Positions 5,026 to 5,275 of a stretch of DNA of 5,275 nt are shown one piece after another. Below the pieces are notes generated by a model. That model made no database searches and was not told where the DNA came from. It saw only the letters and a list, made by a program, of their open reading frames with translations. Source of the DNA: Methanothrix sp. (GTDB lineage: Archaea > Halobacteriota > Methanosarcinia > Methanotrichales > Methanotrichaceae); assembly GCA_028688535.1 (NCBI GenBank), contig JAQTXY010000174.1:1-5275 (forward strand). The letters are read 5' to 3'. How positions within the stretch are numbered: position 1 is the stretch's first letter; every line of letters starts with the position of its first letter. Position numbers and translations under genes: made by a program.

Positions 5026-5114
5026 GGGCTTGTAGGGTAGCGGACATCCTAGCGGGCTTCGGTGACGATTGTCGAAGATACCCGCTGACCCGGGTTCGAG
5101 TCCCGGCGAGCCCG
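5026..5114 (+). tRNA. tRNA-Arg (anticodon TCG) with a 17-nt intron
   Basis: The full cloverleaf can be drawn. The acceptor stem GGGCTTG (5026-5032) pairs with CGAGCCC (5107-5113), with one T-G wobble. T8 and A9 follow. The D arm is GGG(T)...(T)CCT with A14, G15, G18, G19, A20 and A21. The anticodon stem GCGGG (5052-5056) pairs with CCCGC (5081-5085). The variable loop is TGAC, and the T arm is CCGGG-TTCGAGT-CCCGG (5090-5106). After removal of 5063-5079 the anticodon loop is CTTCGGA, with T33, anticodon TCG (5059-5061), G37 and A38; it reads CGA and related Arg codons. A20, C35 and discriminator G73 (5114) agree with Arg identity. CCA is not encoded. The mature length is 72 bases before CCA addition. 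A T-rich terminator follows at once. Confidence 0.97.
5063..5079 (+). other. tRNA-Arg intron (position 37/38) with canonical bulge-helix-bulge
   Basis: The outer helix is the anticodon stem. The 3' bulge is ATA (5078-5080), cut after T5079. The central 4-bp helix is CTTC (5057-5060) with GAAG (5074-5077). The 5' bulge is GGT (5061-5063), cut after G5062. The inner helix GAC/GTC (5064-5066 and 5071-5073) closes a GATT loop. Both cuts fall between the second and third bulge bases, as EndA requires. The structure is strictly canonical, matching the narrow specificity of homodimeric EndA. Confidence 0.93.
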
Positions 5115-5117
5115 ATA

Positions 5118-5132
5118 CTTTTCTTTCTCTTT
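5118..5132 (+). terminator. T-rich terminator of tRNA-Arg
   Basis: CTTTTCTTTCTCTTT begins four bases after the discriminator. T runs on the non-template strand suffice for archaeal termination; there is no hairpin. Confidence 0.65.
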
Positions 5133-5194
5133 GCAATATGATCGAAAAATGCAAGAGAAGAATCCTGAAGATGATGATGTTGGTATGTGAAGTG

Positions 5195-5207
5195 AAAAAG
5201 AAAAAAG
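5195..5207 (-). terminator. Possible T-rich terminator for a minus-strand transcript entering from the right
   Basis: On the minus strand this reads CTTTTTTCTTTTT, about 35 bases past the TAA at 5242-5244 that may end an edge gene. The remaining sequence between the tRNA terminator and this tract shows no convincing gene. Confidence 0.35.
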
Positions 5208-5241
5208 ATAGGAGCCTGCGCTTAGATCCAATAATTAATGA

Positions 5242-5275
5242 TTAAGCGTTCACAGAAGCAACCTCAGTGGCATTG
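5242..5275 (-). CDS. Possible C-terminal end of a minus-strand gene cut by the right edge
   Basis: One minus-strand frame enters from the right edge with ten sense codons (NATEVASVNA) and stops at TAA (5242-5244). It is followed by a poly-T tract that could terminate it. Ten residues are too few to identify a protein or to be sure it is coding. The support is only the stop-then-T-tract arrangement and the protein-like composition. Confidence 0.25.
   Translation of the reverse strand, partial: NATEVASVNA

Noticed and set aside
5138..5190. Box C/D sRNA: CTGA (5165-5168) two bases before ATGATGA (5171-5177), with a degenerate ATGATCG upstream
   Set aside because: The D'/C'-like pair is suggestive, but there is no final D box at proper spacing and the outer C box is imperfect; likely chance in ATG-repeat sequence. 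A C/D sRNA covariance search would settle it.
5138..5245. 35-codon plus-strand frame after the tRNA
   Set aside because: It has no ribosome-binding site, starts right after the tRNA terminator, is Lys-rich by virtue of the A tract, and overlaps the possible minus-strand gene end.
1..5275. CRISPR array, insertion sequence or integration at the tRNA-Arg 3' end
   Set aside because: No spaced direct repeats, no transposase-like protein, and no copy of the tRNA 3' end elsewhere in the window.

Overview
The window is archaeal and looks like a methanogen-type euryarchaeote, possibly near Methanothrix/Methanosarcinales; the genus is a guess. The archaeal signs are an L10(P0)-L12(P1) pair sharing the GALFG tail, a type II (archaeal) GAPDH-like protein, a two-repeat tRNA-splicing endonuclease, TATA/BRE-like promoters, and a tRNA whose intron sits in a bulge-helix-bulge (BHB) with no encoded CCA.

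Bases 1-1323 hold the end of a ribosomal stalk operon: L10, cut by the left edge, then L12, closed by a hairpin plus T-rich tract that overlaps the L12 stop codon. Bases 1324-1966 hold a small P-loop kinase of the adenylylsulfate-kinase type, preceded by an AT-rich promoter and several overlapping dyads. Bases 2029-4283 hold a two-gene unit: a divergent type II GAPDH-like gene starting at TTG, and endA, which starts on the last base of the GAPDH-like stop codon (TGATG). Bases 4289-4488 hold a 55-residue ribbon-helix-helix regulator whose likely TATA box lies inside a perfect 12-bp palindrome.

On the minus strand, 4504-4922 carries a tiny zinc-ribbon gene coupled by ATGA overlap to an MJ1316/DUF504 (UPF0248) gene, convergent with the regulator. 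Divergent from it, at 5026-5114, is tRNA-Arg(TCG) with a 17-nt intron. The right edge may contain the last codons of another minus-strand gene.

The connecting theme of the right half is RNA processing. EndA cuts BHB introns and leaves 2',3'-cyclic phosphate ends. The intron-containing tRNA is a predicted EndA substrate. The MJ1316 domain has been proposed to recognise cyclic RNA ends. That they work together is an inference from position and family, not something the sequence proves. I see no CRISPR array, insertion sequence or other mobile element.
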